Shown one piece after another: positions 62,562-64,000 of a stretch of 64,000 bases of DNA. Numbering within the stretch: the first letter of the stretch is position 1; each line of letters begins with the position of its first letter. The stretch comes from Leptospira selangorensis (GTDB lineage: Bacteria > Spirochaetota > Leptospiria > Leptospirales > Leptospiraceae). The stretch spans positions 248,001 to 312,000 of the forward strand of contig NZ_RQES01000018.1 in NCBI RefSeq assembly GCF_004769405.1, written 5' to 3'. The translations under genes were made by a program, and so were the position numbers. The notes below the pieces were generated by a model that was not told the DNA's origin, ran no database searches, and saw nothing but the letters and a program-made list of their open reading frames with translations.

Positions 62562-64000
62562 CTATTCAAAGGATTGGATTACGAACTGAAGGTTCGTCTT
62601 TCCTTTGAAAGTGTTCTCTTCCAAACTTCCCCAAAGATCCAACTCACCTTTTTCTCTTAACACTTGCGAGAACTCTTCGGCTTTATTCCAGATAATACAT
62701 TGTATAGATTCGGAAGACGCTAAAATTTTGAACCTTGCATGTTTACCGTCTGATAAAGGACGATAAGAAAGTATTCTTGCACCTTTTATGGAAAGTAGTG
62801 GAGCAGGATTTTCCATACCGAATGGTTCAAATAGTCCAAGCTCGGTATATAAATTTTCTCTTAACTCTTGGGGTCTCAGGCTCACTAAACTTTTAGTCTC
62901 TTCTTGTAAGCCGGTAATATTTTCGGATTCCAACCAACTTCCCGCTTCTTGGAAAAGGATTTCTGCGAGTTTCGGGATCTGATCGATGGAAAGAGAAAAT
63001 CCTCCGGCTTCCTTATGGCCCCCGAATTGGTGAAAAACATTCTCCGCTTTTTTGAGAAGGTTTAGAACATTCTCTCGTCCGTAAGCTCTTACACTTCCTT
63101 TTGCATGTCCATGATCGGGTGCAATGAATACGACGGGTCTTTTGTATTGTTCCACAAGTCTTGTGGCTACAATTCCGGAAACACCAGGTTCAAAATCAGG
63201 TTCATAACAAAAAAGGATAGGCCTTTCCGTTCTTTCTCTTTTTCTTTTCAGAAAACCTTCTACCCTGAATAAATTTCTTTTGGTCCTTTCTCTTCTTTCT
63301 TCGTTTAATTTTAGAAGGTCCGTTGCCAAGGATTCCGCTTCCTTGTCCGAGTTGGAAAGGAGAAGTCCGAGTGCTGCTTCCGTTTTTTGCATTCTACCTG
63401 CGGCGTTCAATGCAGGACCGATGCTCCAACCTAAATCTCTGGAGAGTACCTTCTTCTTATCTAGATCTAATTGAGAGAAAAGTTTTTCTAAACCCGGACG
63501 ATGTGAAAATTCTCCCGTTTTGATCTTTTGAAGAGTATAACAACCTTCTTTAACTATGATCCTATTTTCTCCTACGAGAGGCATCATGTCGGTGATCGTT
63601 CCTATCGAAGCAAGGTCCAGATTTTTCAAAACCTGTTCCCAGATTGCAGGCGAAGAAGAAATTTGAGAATAAAAAACTTCTCTTTCAGGATACTGGGTTT
63701 TGGAAGTGGTAGGCCAATCTATAAAACTACCGGAAAAACGTTTTTCCGCATCCGATTTGTCCCCTTGGAAAAGTTTGATCCCGTTTTTTACAAGAGATCC
63801 GCTAAAAAATGTCTCTCCGTCAGGGACCCATACCAAGGAATTATAATTTTCTAATGTAGAATAAAGCCATGCAGTGATCAGTTTCCATGAAATTACGGAA
63901 GTGCAGATCTTTTCGGTAGGATAAAGAGAATCCCCTCTTTTAGGAGAGATCAGTTTACAAGAAGAAGGTATCCTTTCCGGGATCTCGTGGTGATCCAGTA
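62562..64000 (-). CDS. recJ: single-stranded-DNA exonuclease RecJ, C-terminal part (runs off the window)
   Basis: 5'-3' ssDNA exonuclease of recombination and mismatch repair. The minus-strand frame is open to the window edge, where it shows LDHHE, the DHH metal motif. It continues through IGTITDMMPLVGENR and GPALNAAGRM, and the DHHA1 region with GSVRAYGRENV and FHQFGGHKEAGGFSL. The C-terminal OB-like domain ends with LQFVIQSFE. A start codon inside the window would be false, since the domain begins beyond 64000. About 479 residues are visible. Confidence 0.93.
   Translation of the reverse strand, partial: LDHHEIPERIPSSCKLISPKRGDSLYPTEKICTSVISWKLITAWLYSTLENYNSLVWVPDGETFFSGSLVKNGIKLFQGDKSDAEKRFSGSFIDWPTTSKTQYPEREVFYSQISSSPAIWEQVLKNLDLASIGTITDMMPLVGENRIIVKEGCYTLQKIKTGEFSHRPGLEKLFSQLDLDKKKVLSRDLGWSIGPALNAAGRMQKTEAALGLLLSNSDKEAESLATDLLKLNEERRERTKRNLFRVEGFLKRKRERTERPILFCYEPDFEPGVSGIVATRLVEQYKRPVVFIAPDHGHAKGSVRAYGRENVLNLLKKAENVFHQFGGHKEAGGFSLSIDQIPKLAEILFQEAGSWLESENITGLQEETKSLVSLRPQELRENLYTELGLFEPFGMENPAPLLSIKGARILSYRPLSDGKHARFKILASSESIQCIIWNKAEEFSQVLREKGELDLWGSLEENTFKGKTNLQFVIQSFE

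Noticed and set aside
63679..63836. A TTG at 63836 as the true start of recJ
   Set aside because: The frame stays open to the window edge and contains the DHH motif LDHHE, so the real start lies beyond 64000.

Overview
The window is almost certainly from a spirochaete of the family Leptospiraceae, most likely the genus Leptospira. The evidence is the gene content and order (rbfA-truB-rpsO-pnp, then ftsK, a lolA-like gene, a rodZ-like gene, rimO, pgsA, trpD, yajC, secDF and the rib genes), frequent TTG starts, many lipoproteins and outer-membrane proteins, a leptospiral-type GT-C membrane protein, a small Cys-rich secreted protein and an alginate-export-type porin. By eye the GC content is around 40%. 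I cannot name a species.

Layout. (1) 1-20470, plus strand: a dense housekeeping block. It covers ribosome maturation and RNA turnover (rbfA end, truB, rpsO, pnp), an M16 peptidase, dut, ftsK, a LolA-like carrier, a RodZ-like protein, rimO, pgsA, trpD, the Sec accessory proteins (yajC, secD, secF), and riboflavin synthesis (ribD, ribE, ribBA). Many genes overlap or abut and look translationally coupled. (2) 20467-23085, minus strand: pdxH, a prepilin peptidase and an aminotransferase. (3) 23219-30925, plus strand: a large AAA+/VWA-like protein, smpB, der, plsY, a hypothetical gene, a 70-codon gene with its own promoter and terminator, and an EamA transporter. (4) 30922-38739, minus strand: an accessory region with an EAL-domain protein plus a winged-helix protein, two lipoproteins, a predicted outer-membrane protein, and a four-gene unit of heme oxygenase, MFS transporter, TetR regulator and acyl-CoA thioesterase. 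(5) 38893-44139, mixed strands: an SH3-like lipoprotein, a SrkA-like kinase, a tautomerase divergent from a second TetR regulator, and a DUF115/Maf-like protein. (6) 44217-52440: a short smc, thiG-thiH, a Cys-rich peptide, tRNA-Met, a hypothetical gene, and glnA behind a clear sigma-54 promoter. (7) 52592-64000: a GT-C membrane protein, a helical secreted protein, a porin, a DsbD-type protein, lgt, an M23 peptidase, pcnB with an Arg/Gly-rich tail, and the 3' part of recJ.

How the parts connect. Envelope biogenesis dominates: YajC/SecDF export, Lgt lipidation, LolA-like carriage, DsbD reduction, an M23 hydrolase, the porin and several lipoproteins. The most interesting regulatory DNA lies at 32368-41690. 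It holds tandem inverted repeats against the EAL start codon, a 28-bp palindrome at the tetR start, a Fur-like box before heme oxygenase, and inverted repeats between tautomerase and tetR. No CRISPR array, insertion sequence, rRNA or recognised riboswitch was seen. The best candidate for a new system is the heme oxygenase-MFS-TetR-thioesterase unit. The two-module AAA+/VWA-like protein is the most unusual single protein.
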